Origin: Sinomonas atrocyanea
GTDB lineage: Bacteria > Actinomycetota > Actinomycetes > Actinomycetales > Micrococcaceae
Assembly (NCBI RefSeq): GCF_030812675.1
Contig: NZ_JAUSTE010000006.1
Coordinates: 1 to 64,000 of the forward strand
Reading direction: 5' to 3'
Length of the DNA stretch: 64,000 nt
A program made the translations under genes and the position numbers. Each line of letters begins with the position of its first letter. The stretch's first letter is position 1. The notes beneath the pieces are model-generated. The model made no database searches and had not been told where the DNA came from. It saw only the letters and a program-made list of their open reading frames with translations. Positions 24,848 through 33,614 of the stretch are shown one piece after another.

Positions 24848-26178
24848 CCGCGGCCGAGGGGGGCGGCGCGGGCCGCGCCCCGGAGCCCGCGGTGACCGCG
24901 CCGGCGGGAGGCGGCCACGCGACGTCGTCCGCCCGAACCACAGCTGAAGGTGCCCCCACCTTCGGACAGGACCCCCGTCCGGAGCGCCGGGCAACGACCG
25001 AAGTGCAGGGCGTTTCCGCCGCGACCGCCCCGCTCGAGGGGGTGCTGGTCGCCGACTTCTCCCGGGTGCTCGCCGGGCCCCTCGCCACGATGACGCTCGC
25101 GGACCTGGGGGCGCGGGTGGTGAAGGTGGAGCGGCCCGGGTCCGGGGACGACACCCGGCACTGGGGGCCGCCGTTCTCCGAGACGGGCTCGACGTACTTC
25201 GAGAGCGTGAACCGGAACAAGGAGTCGGTCGAGCTGGACCTCGGCGATCCCGAAGGCCTCGCGCTCGCGCGGGAGCTCGCGCTGCGGGCCGACGTGCTCG
25301 TGGAGAACTTCAAGCCCGGCGGACTGGAGAGGCTCGGGCTCGGGTATGCCTCGCTCGCGGCGGAGAACCCGGGGCTGGTGTACGCGTCGATCTCCGGATT
25401 CGGCGCGGCGGGCGGGCGCGACCTCCCGGGGTACGACTTCATCGTCCAGGCCCTCGGCGGCCTCATGTCCATCACCGGTGCCCCGGACGGCTCGCCCGGG
25501 GCCGGCCCGATGAAGGCCGGCGTGGCGCTCGTGGACGTGCTCACCGCCAAGGACGCCACGATCGGCATCCTCGCGGCCCTCGCCGAACGGGCCCGGACCG
25601 GGCGGGGGCGGCGCGTGGAGGTGAACCTGCTCTCCTCGCTCCAGGGCGCGCTGGCGAACCAGGCCCAGGCGTACCTCGGTGCCGGCGTGGTGCCGCGCCG
25701 GATGGGCAACGAGCACCCCTCGATCGTGCCGTACCAGCTGCTCGCGACCGCCGACGCACCCCTCGCCGTCGCGGCTGGGAACGACGGGCAGTTCGCGCGG
25801 CTGTGCGACGCGGCCGGCGCCCCTGAGCTCGCCGAAGACCCGCGTTTCGCCACGAACAGGGCCCGGGTGGCCCACCGGGCCGAGCTCGTCCCGCTGCTCG
25901 AGGCCGGGCTCTCCAGTGCCTCCGCCGAGGTCTGGCAGGACAAGCTGACCGCGCTCGGCATCCCGTGCGGGCGCGTGGCCGACATCGGGGAGGGCCTCGA
26001 GTACGCCGAATCGCTCGGGCTGTCGCCCACGGTCGAGGTCTGCGACCGCAGCGGCGCCGCCGTGGGCCGGCAGGTGCGCCACCCCATCACCTGGACGCCG
26101 CCGCTGCCGCCGCGCATCCAGGCGCCGCCCGCGCTGGGCGCCGACACGGCCGACGTCGTCCGCTGGCTCCGCACCTGA
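24844..26178 (+). CDS. family III CoA-transferase, probable glutarate CoA-transferase
   Basis: 444-residue CoA-transferase. LEGVLVADFSRVLAGPLATM opens the family domain at about residue 62, and GYDFIVQALGGLMSITG contains the catalytic Asp motif and resembles human SUGCT (succinate-hydroxymethylglutarate/glutarate CoA-transferase). The GTG start overlaps the aminotransferase stop (GTGA). The first 55 residues are low-complexity and include a GAAGGTG/CACCTTC hairpin; a GTG at 25003 is an alternative but has no ribosome site. Predicted to convert glutarate plus succinyl-CoA into glutaryl-CoA for the next gene product. Confidence 0.9.
   Translation: MTAAEGGGAGRAPEPAVTAPAGGGHATSSARTTAEGAPTFGQDPRPERRATTEVQGVSAATAPLEGVLVADFSRVLAGPLATMTLADLGARVVKVERPGSGDDTRHWGPPFSETGSTYFESVNRNKESVELDLGDPEGLALARELALRADVLVENFKPGGLERLGLGYASLAAENPGLVYASISGFGAAGGRDLPGYDFIVQALGGLMSITGAPDGSPGAGPMKAGVALVDVLTAKDATIGILAALAERARTGRGRRVEVNLLSSLQGALANQAQAYLGAGVVPRRMGNEHPSIVPYQLLATADAPLAVAAGNDGQFARLCDAAGAPELAEDPRFATNRARVAHRAELVPLLEAGLSSASAEVWQDKLTALGIPCGRVADIGEGLEYAESLGLSPTVEVCDRSGAAVGRQVRHPITWTPPLPPRIQAPPALGADTADVVRWLRT
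24946..24963. repeat. small hairpin in the variable N-terminus of the CoA-transferase
   Basis: GAAGGTG-CCCC-CACCTTC, a perfect 7-bp stem inside a non-conserved, low-complexity part of the coding sequence. It looks inserted rather than selected as protein. Confidence 0.45.
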
Positions 26179-26233
26179 CTCCCCAACCCGACGGACCCGA
26201 CTCCCCGACCCCGTGAGGGGTCCTTGGCGGCGG

Positions 26234-26293
26234 GTTGTGGGGTCTCTGGCAGTGACCAGAGACCCCGCAACCGCCCGCCAGAGACCCCACAAC
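26234..26293 (+). promoter_or_regulatory. alternative hairpins in the leader of glutaryl-CoA dehydrogenase
   Basis: The arm GTTGTGGGGTCTCTGG (26234-26249) can pair with CCAGAGACCCCGCAAC (26256-26271, six-base loop, one G-T wobble) or perfectly with CCAGAGACCCCACAAC (26278-26293). The second copy ends a few bases before the ribosome site (AAAGGA). The competing structures suggest attenuation, processing or a repeat element between the second and third operon genes. Confidence 0.5.
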
Positions 26294-26314
26294 TCCTGAA
26301 AGGAACCCACCGCC

Positions 26315-27553
26315 ATGACTGCCACCGCTAGCCTTTCGGGCATGGACACCGCCGCAGGCACCGCCAGCTCGCCCGACCGCGTCCCTGACCCCGCGGACCT
26401 GATCTCCTTCGACTCCCTCCTCACGCCCGAGGAACTCGCCCTGCGCGACACGGTCCGCGAGTTCGTCCGCGCGGAGATCAGGCCGAACATCGCCCGCTGG
26501 TACGAGGACGCGCACTTCCCGCTCGAGATCGTCCCCGAACTCGCCAAGCTGGGCCTGCTGGGCATGCACCTGCACGGGTACGGCTGCGCCGGCCGCTCGG
26601 CCGTCGAGTACGGCCTCGCCGGTGCCGAGCTCGAGGCCGGCGACTCCGGCCTGCGCACGTTCGTCTCCGTCCAGGGCTCCCTCGCCATGTCCGCCATCCA
26701 CAAGCACGGCTCCGAGGCCCAGAAGCAGGAATGGCTGCCGCAGATGGCCGCCGGCGAGGCGATCGGCTGCTTCGGCCTCACCGAGCCCACCGCCGGCTCC
26801 GACCCCGGATCCATGACCACCTTCGCCCGCCGCGACGGCGAGAGCCCCACCGCGGACTGGGTCCTCACCGGCACCAAGCGCTGGATCGGCCTCGCGAACG
26901 TGGCCAAGGTCGCCGTCGTCTGGGCCATGACCGACGCCGGCGTGCGCGGCTTCGTGGTCCCCACCGCGACCCCCGGCTACACCGCCACCCCGATCCAGCC
27001 CAAGCTCTCGATGCGCGCCTCCATCCAGTGCGAGATCGAGCTCGACGAGGTCCGCCTCCCCCACGACGCGGTCCTGCCCAACGTCACCGGGCTCAAGGGC
27101 CCGTTCTCGTGCCTGAACGAAGCCCGCTACGGCATCATCTGGGGCGCCATGGGCGCCGCCCGCGATGCGTTCGAGGATGCCCTCGCCTACTCCAAGGAGC
27201 GCCTCCAGTTCGGCCGACCGCTCGCCGGCTACCAGCTCACCCAGGCCAAGCTCGTGGACATGGCACTGGAGATCAACAAGGGCTTCCTCCTCGCCCTCCA
27301 CCTCGGCCGGCTCAAGGACGCCGGGAAGCTCGCCCACCACCAGATCTCCGTCGGCAAGCTCAACAACTGCCGCGAGGCCATCGAGATCTGCCGCGAGGCC
27401 CGCACCATCCTCGGCGGCAACGGCATCACCCTCGAGCACTCGCCCCTGCGCCACGCCAACAACCTCGAGTCGGTGCGCACCTACGAGGGCACCGACGAGG
27501 TCCATACCCTCATCCTCGGCCAGCAGCTCACCGGAGAGGCGGCCTTCCGGTGA
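26315..27553 (+). CDS. gcdH: glutaryl-CoA dehydrogenase
   Basis: 412-residue flavoenzyme that oxidises and decarboxylates glutaryl-CoA to crotonyl-CoA. FGLTEPTAGSDPGSM is the FAD-binding segment, NEARYGIIWGAMGAARDAFEDAL and the C-terminal TYEGTDEVHTLILGQ with its catalytic Glu are close to known GCDH proteins. The first 30 residues are variable. Preceded by the double-hairpin leader; followed by the aldehyde dehydrogenase with a GTGA overlap. It places the operon in lysine/5-aminovalerate/glutarate breakdown. The crotonase at 38867 could take the product further. Confidence 0.92.
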   Translation: MTATASLSGMDTAAGTASSPDRVPDPADLISFDSLLTPEELALRDTVREFVRAEIRPNIARWYEDAHFPLEIVPELAKLGLLGMHLHGYGCAGRSAVEYGLAGAELEAGDSGLRTFVSVQGSLAMSAIHKHGSEAQKQEWLPQMAAGEAIGCFGLTEPTAGSDPGSMTTFARRDGESPTADWVLTGTKRWIGLANVAKVAVVWAMTDAGVRGFVVPTATPGYTATPIQPKLSMRASIQCEIELDEVRLPHDAVLPNVTGLKGPFSCLNEARYGIIWGAMGAARDAFEDALAYSKERLQFGRPLAGYQLTQAKLVDMALEINKGFLLALHLGRLKDAGKLAHHQISVGKLNNCREAIEICREARTILGGNGITLEHSPLRHANNLESVRTYEGTDEVHTLILGQQLTGEAAFR

Positions 27554-29115
27554 GCGCGGGCACGGACACGGCGCACGACGGAGCTCTGGCCACCCCGGGG
27601 GCGGCACTCCCCGTCCCGCTGCGCCTCCTGATCGGCGGCGCGTGGGTCGCGGGCGACGGCGCGCCGCTCGCCTCTCGCAACCCGGCCCGCCCGGACGAGG
27701 TCGTCGCCGAGGGCACCCAGGCCGTGCCCGCCGACGTCGACCGCGCGGTCCGCGCGGCCCGCGCCACCGCCCGCGAGTGGGCCCGCACCCCGATCCACGC
27801 CCGCGGCGCCGTCCTGGCCCGCGCGGCGGCCGCGCTCGAGGAGCGCGCGGACCAGCTCGGCCTCGAGCTCGCGCGCGAGGAGGGCAAGACGCTCGCCGAG
27901 GGCACCGGGGAGGTGCTGCGCGCGGCGCAGATCCTGCGCTACTACGCGGGCGAGGGCGACCGCGTGGCCGGCGAGCACTTCGCGTCCCCGCGCCGCGGCG
28001 AACGGATCCTCGTGACCCGCAGGCCCCTCGGCGTCGTCGGGATCGTGACCCCCTTCAACTTCCCCATCGCCATCCCGGCCTGGAAGATCGCGCCGGCGCT
28101 CGTCTACGGGAACACGGTGGTCTGGAAGCCGGCCTCGACCGTGCCGCTGCTCGCGATGCGGCTCGCCGAGGCGCTCGACGGCGCCGGCCTGCCCGCCGGG
28201 ACGCTCAACCTCCTGATCGGGCCCGGCGCCCTGGGCACGGCGCTCGTGCGGCAGCCCGGACTCGACGGGCTCTCCTTCACCGGCTCCACCGGGGTGGGCC
28301 GCATGCTCGCCGGTGAGGCCGCCTCCCGAGGGGTGCCGTTCCAGGGCGAGATGGGCGGGAAGAACGCCGCGATCGTCCTCGCCGACGCCGACCTCGACCT
28401 CGCCGCGGAGCAGGTGCTCTTCGGCGCGTTCCGCTCGAGCGGTCAGAAGTGCACCGCGACGTCCCGGCTCATCGTCGCCGACGAGGTCGCGGACGAGTTC
28501 CTCGCACTCCTGACGGCCCGGCTCGACGCGTGGCGCCTGGGCGATCCCACCGACCCGTCCGTGCACATGGGCCCGCTCGTCACCCCGGCCGCGGCCGAGG
28601 GAGTGCGGGCAGCGATCGCCGCCGCCGAGGCCGAGGGGGCGCGGGTCGCCTACTGTGGCCCCTCCCCCACCGCGTCCGACGGCGGGGACGCGCCGTCCGC
28701 GTTCGTCCCGCCGACAGTCCTCGAGGTCGGCGCCGGCTCCCCGGTCGGCGACCATGCGGCGGCCGGCGAGCGGCCGGCGTCCTGCGTCCCGTGCGGGAAC
28801 ACGGCATGGCGCGAGGAGCTGTTCGGCCCGGTGCTCGCGATGCGCCGCGCGGCCTCGACGGAGGAGGCGTTCGCGCTCGCCGAGGACTCGGAGTTCGGGC
28901 TGTCCGCGGCGCTGTTCACGCGGGGCATCGCCACGGCGCTCGAGGCGGTCGACGCACTCGATGTGGGCATCCTGCACGTCAACTCGGAGTCGGCGGGGGC
29001 TGACCCGCATGTGCCCTTCGGCGGGGCTAAGAAGTCCGGGTACGGGCCCAAGGAGCAGGGCGCGGCGGCGCGGGAGTTCTTCACCCACACCACCACGGTC
29101 TACCTGCGGGGGTAG
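27550..29115 (+). CDS. NAD(P)-dependent aldehyde dehydrogenase, glutarate/succinate semialdehyde type
   Basis: 521-residue ALDH. The cofactor region VVGIVTPFNFPIAIPAWKIAPAL, Glu in QGEMGGKNAAIV and catalytic Cys in SSGQKCTAT are all present, and FGGAKKSGYGPKEQG is the usual C-terminal block. By operon context it should oxidise glutarate semialdehyde (DavD role); succinate or 2-oxoglutarate semialdehyde are alternatives. The GTG start overlaps the gcdH stop. Residues about 400-420 (from GDHAAAG to GNTAW) are an extra in-frame block right before REELFGPV, encoded by a copy of the window's GC-rich repeat. Confidence 0.92.
   Translation: MSAGTDTAHDGALATPGAALPVPLRLLIGGAWVAGDGAPLASRNPARPDEVVAEGTQAVPADVDRAVRAARATAREWARTPIHARGAVLARAAAALEERADQLGLELAREEGKTLAEGTGEVLRAAQILRYYAGEGDRVAGEHFASPRRGERILVTRRPLGVVGIVTPFNFPIAIPAWKIAPALVYGNTVVWKPASTVPLLAMRLAEALDGAGLPAGTLNLLIGPGALGTALVRQPGLDGLSFTGSTGVGRMLAGEAASRGVPFQGEMGGKNAAIVLADADLDLAAEQVLFGAFRSSGQKCTATSRLIVADEVADEFLALLTARLDAWRLGDPTDPSVHMGPLVTPAAAEGVRAAIAAAEAEGARVAYCGPSPTASDGGDAPSAFVPPTVLEVGAGSPVGDHAAAGERPASCVPCGNTAWREELFGPVLAMRRAASTEEAFALAEDSEFGLSAALFTRGIATALEAVDALDVGILHVNSESAGADPHVPFGGAKKSGYGPKEQGAAAREFFTHTTTVYLRG
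28747..28809 (+). repeat. 63-bp in-frame insertion with a repeat copy inside the aldehyde dehydrogenase
   Basis: Codes for 21 residues absent from ordinary ALDHs between GAGSPV and REELFGPV. It contains CCGGCGTCCTGCGT (28774-28787), a one-mismatch copy of the recurrent 14-base core. The length is a multiple of three, so the frame is kept. Confidence 0.55.
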
Positions 29116-29118
29116 GGC

Positions 29119-30405
29119 TCAGGCGGCCGTCGTCCTCCTCCGCCGCCGGAGGATGACGGCGCGCCCCGCCAGCCCGACGGCGAACATCACCACGCCCGCG
29201 ACCACCGCCTGCCATGGCAGGGTCGCGACGAGGACGAGGCAGCCGATCGCCCCGAGGACGTTGAGGGTGCGCGGCCAGCGGCGGTCCGCGGCCGGCTGGG
29301 TGAAGGCGGAGGCGTTCGCGACCGCGTAGTACACCAGCACGCCGAAGGACGAGAAGCCGATGACCCCGCGCAGGTCCGTGGTCAGGACGAGGAGGCTGAC
29401 CACCACGGCGAGGGCCAGCTCGGCGTGGTGCGGGACCCGGTGCACGGGGTGGACCGCGCCGAGCCACGCGGGGAGGTCGCGCTCGCGGGCCATCGCGAGG
29501 CTGGTGCGCCCGATCCCGGCGATGAGCGCGAGCAGCGCTCCGAGGCTCGCGACTGCGCCGCCGATGCGCACCACGGGACCGAGCCCGTCCAGGCCCACGG
29601 CGTGGGCGGCGTCGGCCAACGGCGCGGAGGAACCGGCGAGGACGCCCGGGTCGGCCGCGGCGAGCGCCGTGACGCCGACGATCGCGTAGACCACGACCGC
29701 GATCCCCAGCGCGAGCGGGATGGCCCGGGGAATCGTGGTCCTAGGGTCGCGGACCTCCTCCCCCATGGTGGCGATGCGGGCATAGCCGGCGAAGGCGAAG
29801 AACAGCAGGCCCGCGGCCTGCAGCACGCCGTAGACCCCGCCGGAGCCCGCGGGCTGGTCCGCCGCGAGGGTTCCCGGGCCCGCGTGGCCGCTCGCCCAGA
29901 GCCCGACGACGAGCACGGCCAGGGCAGCGAGGGTGATGGTGACGAGGACGCGCGTGAGCTGGGCGGTCCGGGTCACGCCGCGGTAGTTCAGCCCCGCGAG
30001 GGCGAGGACTGCGGCCACCGCGACGAGCCGCTGGATCCACCCGGACCCGGGGACCGACGCGGGCACCGCGTAGCTCGCGAAGGTCAGGGCCATCGCCGCG
30101 CACGAGGCCGTCTTGCCGACCACGAACCCCCACCCGGCGGTGAACCCCCACCACGGGCCGAGTCGCTCGCGGCCGTAGACGTAGGTGCCGCCCGAGGTCG
30201 GGTAGGCGGCGGCCAGCTGGGCGGACGCCGTCGCGTTGCAGTACGCGACGAACGCCGCGATCGCGAGGCCCACGAGCAGCCACGAACCGGCCGCGCGGGA
30301 GGCGGGGCCGAACGCGGCGAACACCCCCGCACCGATCATGGAGCCGAGGCCGATCACCACGGCATCGAACAGCCCGAGCCTCCGGGCGAGCTGGGGTTTG
30401 GTCAC
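29119..30405 (-). CDS. amino acid permease, APC superfamily
   Basis: 428-residue permease with about 12 helices, of the APA/LAT-like group. VVIGLGSMIGAGVFAAFGP is helix 1 with its unwound glycine stretch, and AYPTSGGTYVYGRERLGPWWGFTAGW is helix 3. It is convergent with the aldehyde dehydrogenase, with only three bases between stops. It may import the amino compound used by the glutarate operon, but direction and specificity are inference. Confidence 0.9.
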   Translation of the reverse strand: MTKPQLARRLGLFDAVVIGLGSMIGAGVFAAFGPASRAAGSWLLVGLAIAAFVAYCNATASAQLAAAYPTSGGTYVYGRERLGPWWGFTAGWGFVVGKTASCAAMALTFASYAVPASVPGSGWIQRLVAVAAVLALAGLNYRGVTRTAQLTRVLVTITLAALAVLVVGLWASGHAGPGTLAADQPAGSGGVYGVLQAAGLLFFAFAGYARIATMGEEVRDPRTTIPRAIPLALGIAVVVYAIVGVTALAAADPGVLAGSSAPLADAAHAVGLDGLGPVVRIGGAVASLGALLALIAGIGRTSLAMARERDLPAWLGAVHPVHRVPHHAELALAVVVSLLVLTTDLRGVIGFSSFGVLVYYAVANASAFTQPAADRRWPRTLNVLGAIGCLVLVATLPWQAVVAGVVMFAVGLAGRAVILRRRRRTTAA

Positions 30406-30491
30406 GGGAACACTCTAACGAGCGGAGACAAGGCCGATCGGCGGCTGGTTTCGACTCCGCTCAACCACCGGAGGTCCCGCCGCCGGCGCGC

Positions 30492-31556
30492 TCAGTCCCC
30501 GCCGAACGCGGCCTCGACCTCGTGCGGGTCGACGTCCTCGATCCTGGCCGGGTTCCACCGGGGCGCGCCATCCTTGTCGACCAGGAGCGCCCGGATGCCC
30601 TCGCGCATGTCGCCGCGGGCCACGAGCGCCGCGCCGAGCTGGAGGTCCTGGGCGAGCACGTCGACCACGTCCATGACGGCCGCACGCCGCAGCGCCTCGA
30701 GCGTGACCACGGCGGAGAACGGGCAGACGGAACGGACCGCCTCCTCGGCAGCGCGGGCACCCTCGTGCCCCTCGGCGGCGAGCTCGACGAGCCGGTCCAG
30801 GATCGTCTGGGCGTCGTCGCCGGCATAGGCCTCGTCCACCCAGTCCCGCTCGGCGGCGAGCGGTGCCTCGGAGGCCGGCAGCGCGAGCGAGCGCACGGCG
30901 TCGTGCGCGATGGTGAGCGCCGTCTCCTCGGATACCTCAGGGGCGCCGAGCCTTGCGTCCAGGAGGTCCAGGAGCCCGCCGAGCCGCTCGGAGGGCACGA
31001 GGTGGTCGGCCCAGCCGAGGTACACGGCGTCGGCGCCGGTCGCGGTCGAGGAGGTGAGCGCGAGGTGGGTTCCGAGCTCGCCCGGGGCGCGGGCGAGCAG
31101 CGCGGCCATGCCGACGTCCGGGGTGAACCCGATCCGCGTCTCGGGCATCGCCACGGACGTCCGCTCGGTCACGACCCGCACCGAGCCGTGGGCCGAGATG
31201 CCGAGACCGCCGCCCATCGTGATGCCGTCCATGAGCGCCACGTACGGCTTCGGGTACGCCGCGATGAGGGCGTTGAGGCGGTATTCGTCCGCCCAGAACC
31301 CGACGGCCGCCTCGTCGGGGCCGTCCCGCAGGGCGCGGACGTCCCCGCCCGCGCAGAGCCCGCGGCCCTCGCCGCGCACGACGACGGCACGCACCCCGGG
31401 CTCCTCGGCCCACCGCTCGAGGGCGTCCTCCATCGCCAGGACCATGTCCCGGTCGAGGGAGTTGAGGGCGCGGGCCCTGTCCAGGGTGAGGATGCCCAAG
31501 GCTCCCCGGGTCTCGGCGCGGACGTACTCGCTGGTGGGAAGGTGCTGCTCGGCCAT
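30492..31556 (-). CDS. enoyl-CoA hydratase/3-hydroxyisobutyryl-CoA hydrolase family protein
   Basis: 354-residue crotonase-fold protein. GRGLCAGGDVRAL and DGITMGGGLGISAHGSVRVVTE form the oxyanion hole, and MPETRIGFTPDVGMAALLARAPG is characteristic of 3-hydroxyisobutyryl-CoA hydrolases of valine catabolism rather than true hydratases. Length also fits that group. Good ribosome site (GGAGG). It lies 51 bases downstream of the PuuD-like gene on the same strand. Confidence 0.88.
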   Translation of the reverse strand: MAEQHLPTSEYVRAETRGALGILTLDRARALNSLDRDMVLAMEDALERWAEEPGVRAVVVRGEGRGLCAGGDVRALRDGPDEAAVGFWADEYRLNALIAAYPKPYVALMDGITMGGGLGISAHGSVRVVTERTSVAMPETRIGFTPDVGMAALLARAPGELGTHLALTSSTATGADAVYLGWADHLVPSERLGGLLDLLDARLGAPEVSEETALTIAHDAVRSLALPASEAPLAAERDWVDEAYAGDDAQTILDRLVELAAEGHEGARAAEEAVRSVCPFSAVVTLEALRRAAVMDVVDVLAQDLQLGAALVARGDMREGIRALLVDKDGAPRWNPARIEDVDPHEVEAAFGGD

Positions 31557-31606
31557 GGGCGCTCCTCCTGGTGGACGTGGCTTCTCGAACGGACGGATGT
31601 GGCCCC

Positions 31607-32455
31607 TCAGCGCGCGGGGGTGACTCCTCGCGGCGACGGACGCGGCTCCTCGACGACAGGAGCGGTGGCGGCGGGCTGCCGGCTGCGGGTCCGGGGCGCG
31701 TCGCGGCAGGCCGCGACGAAGGCGCCCATGATGGCCTCGAGCTGGCCGGGCGCGGCGCGGACGGTCTGGGGATCCTCCGGGTGCCACTGGACGGCGACGA
31801 GCCAGACGTCGGGGTCCGCCGCCTCGACCGCCTCGATCACGCCGTCGGATGCGGTGGCGCTCACGCGCAGGCCGGCCCCGAGCACCGCAGCGGCCTGGTG
31901 GTGGCCCGAGACCACCCTGGCCCGGTCGCCGAGCACGCCGGCGAGGCGGGTTCCGGGCTCGATCGCCACGTCGTGGAGGACCATCGGTCCGGTCGGGTCG
32001 GCCTGGTTGAGGTGCATCCCGGGGGCGCCGTCCACAGTGGTCCGGGGCAGGTCCTCGTGCAGGGAACCGCCGAGCACCACATTGACCAGCTGCAGCCCCC
32101 GGCAGATGCCGAGGACCGGACGGGCGGCGGCGAGGGCGCCGCGCACGAGGTGCGCCTCGGCGGCGTCCGCGGCGCGGTCCACCCCGTCGATCGTCGGGTG
32201 TGCGGCGTCCCCGCCGTACAGGGCCGGGTCCACGTCGCCGCCGCCCATGACCACGACGCCGTCGAAGTCCTCGGCCGCTGGCAGGGCGCCGGCGGCCGCG
32301 TCGAGCACGACGGCCCGTGCCCCGGCGGCCTCCAGCGCGGCGGCCGCGCTCGCGGTGAGGCCCGCGAGTTCGGCGTGGAACCACGGCTCGTGCGAGGGTG
32401 CGCTGTCCGCCCAGGTCACCGCCACCCGCGGGGCCCCGACGGCCGGCGCGCTCAT
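31607..32455 (-). CDS. gamma-glutamyl-GABA hydrolase-like class I amidotransferase
   Basis: 282-residue peptidase C26/PuuD-like hydrolase. Nucleophile Cys is in GICRGLQLVNVVLGG and His-Glu in VQWHPEDPQ; GGGDVDPALYGG is a family signature. PuuD frees GABA from gamma-glutamyl-GABA in putrescine breakdown. Its ATG overlaps the upstream GST-like gene stop by four bases (ATGA). The last 35 residues are a Pro/Arg-rich tail beyond the usual end. Near the aminotransferase operon, a role in amino-acid or polyamine use is plausible. Confidence 0.87.
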   Translation of the reverse strand: MSAPAVGAPRVAVTWADSAPSHEPWFHAELAGLTASAAAALEAAGARAVVLDAAAGALPAAEDFDGVVVMGGGDVDPALYGGDAAHPTIDGVDRAADAAEAHLVRGALAAARPVLGICRGLQLVNVVLGGSLHEDLPRTTVDGAPGMHLNQADPTGPMVLHDVAIEPGTRLAGVLGDRARVVSGHHQAAAVLGAGLRVSATASDGVIEAVEAADPDVWLVAVQWHPEDPQTVRAAPGQLEAIMGAFVAACRDAPRTRSRQPAATAPVVEEPRPSPRGVTPAR

Positions 32456-33549
32456 GCGCCGCCGGCCGCGGGATCAGCCGGGTAGAGCGGGTTGTGGCCG
32501 GCGGCAACGCGCTCGGCCTCGGGCGGCGGCCCGGGCGGGGTGCCGTCGCCGAAGGGCCGGCCGCCGAGTTCCTCGCGGCCGTGCGGGCTGAGCCAGTTCG
32601 ACAGGTCCGGACCCTCGGGGACGATCCCGGTCGGATTGATGTCCTCGTGGACGATGTAGTAATGCTGCTTGATCTGCACGAAGTCGATCGTGTCGCCGAA
32701 ACCGGGCGTCTGGAACAGGTCCCGGGCGTAGCCCCACAGGGCCGGCATCTCGGTGAGCTTGTTCCGGTTGCACTTGAAGTGGCCGTGGTACACGGGGTCG
32801 AAGCGCGCGAGGGTGGTGAAGAGGCGCACATCGGCCTCGGTGATGGTGTCCCCGACGAGGTAGCGCTGGCGGCTGAGGCGGTCCTCGAGCCAGTCCATGG
32901 CGTCCCACAGGCGGGCGTACGCGCGGTTGTAGGAGGCCTGGGACCCGGCGAAGCCGCAGCGGTAGACGCCGTTGTTGACGTCCTTGAAGACCCGCGCGTT
33001 GACCTCGTCGATCTCGGCGCGGAGGGCCTCGGGGTACAGGTCCGGGGCGCCCTTGCGGTGGAACGCGGTCCACTCGAGCTCGAAGTCGAGGGTGATCTGC
33101 GGGTAGTCGTTGGTGACGACGGCCCCGCTGGAGACGTCCACGATCGCGGGGACGGTGATGCCGCGGGGGTAGTCCGGGAAGCGCCGGAAGTAGGCCTCCT
33201 GGAGCCGCTCGATGCCGAGGACGGGGTCCCGGCCGTCAGGGTCGAGGTCGAAGGTCCACGAGCGTGAATCATGGGTCGGCCCCGGGAGGCCGAGCGAGAT
33301 CACGTCCTCGAGGCCGAGCAGCCGGCGCACGATCACGGTCCGGTTGGCCCACGGGCAGGCGCGGGCGGCGACGAGGCGGTAGCGGCCGCTCTCGGCCGGC
33401 CAGGCCTTCGCGCCGTCCGGCGCGGGACTGCCGGGCGGGAACTCGCCGTCCCGCGTGACGCGGTCCTCGATGTAGCTCGTGTCCCGGGTGAACTCCTCGC
33501 CCGTGTGCACGTAGGCGCCCCTGGTGCTGAATGCTTCGCTGCCGGCCAT
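32452..33549 (-). CDS. glutathionyl-hydroquinone reductase-like protein (Xi-class GST family)
   Basis: 365-residue thioredoxin-fold plus helical-domain protein of the ECM4/YqjG family. RYRLVAARACPWANR carries the catalytic Cys-Pro-Trp motif, and VTNDYPQITLDFE follows in the thiol-binding site. Most Actinobacteria make mycothiol rather than glutathione, so the natural thiol is probably mycothiol. The enzyme should remove thiols from conjugated quinones. Heads a small set with the PuuD-like gene. Confidence 0.9.
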   Translation of the reverse strand: MAGSEAFSTRGAYVHTGEEFTRDTSYIEDRVTRDGEFPPGSPAPDGAKAWPAESGRYRLVAARACPWANRTVIVRRLLGLEDVISLGLPGPTHDSRSWTFDLDPDGRDPVLGIERLQEAYFRRFPDYPRGITVPAIVDVSSGAVVTNDYPQITLDFELEWTAFHRKGAPDLYPEALRAEIDEVNARVFKDVNNGVYRCGFAGSQASYNRAYARLWDAMDWLEDRLSRQRYLVGDTITEADVRLFTTLARFDPVYHGHFKCNRNKLTEMPALWGYARDLFQTPGFGDTIDFVQIKQHYYIVHEDINPTGIVPEGPDLSNWLSPHGREELGGRPFGDGTPPGPPPEAERVAAGHNPLYPADPAAGGA

Positions 33550-33614
33550 GCCGCCAGCCTAGCGCGCGCCTCCGACAGCGAGGGCTGCTTCCTGCGTGCG
33601 CGGGCGGCGCCGCG

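Noticed and set aside
23477-29115. Plain GABA (gabT-gabD) degradation operon
   Set aside because: The presence of a glutarate-type CoA-transferase and glutaryl-CoA dehydrogenase between the two genes fits the five-carbon route better, though GABA may be a side substrate.
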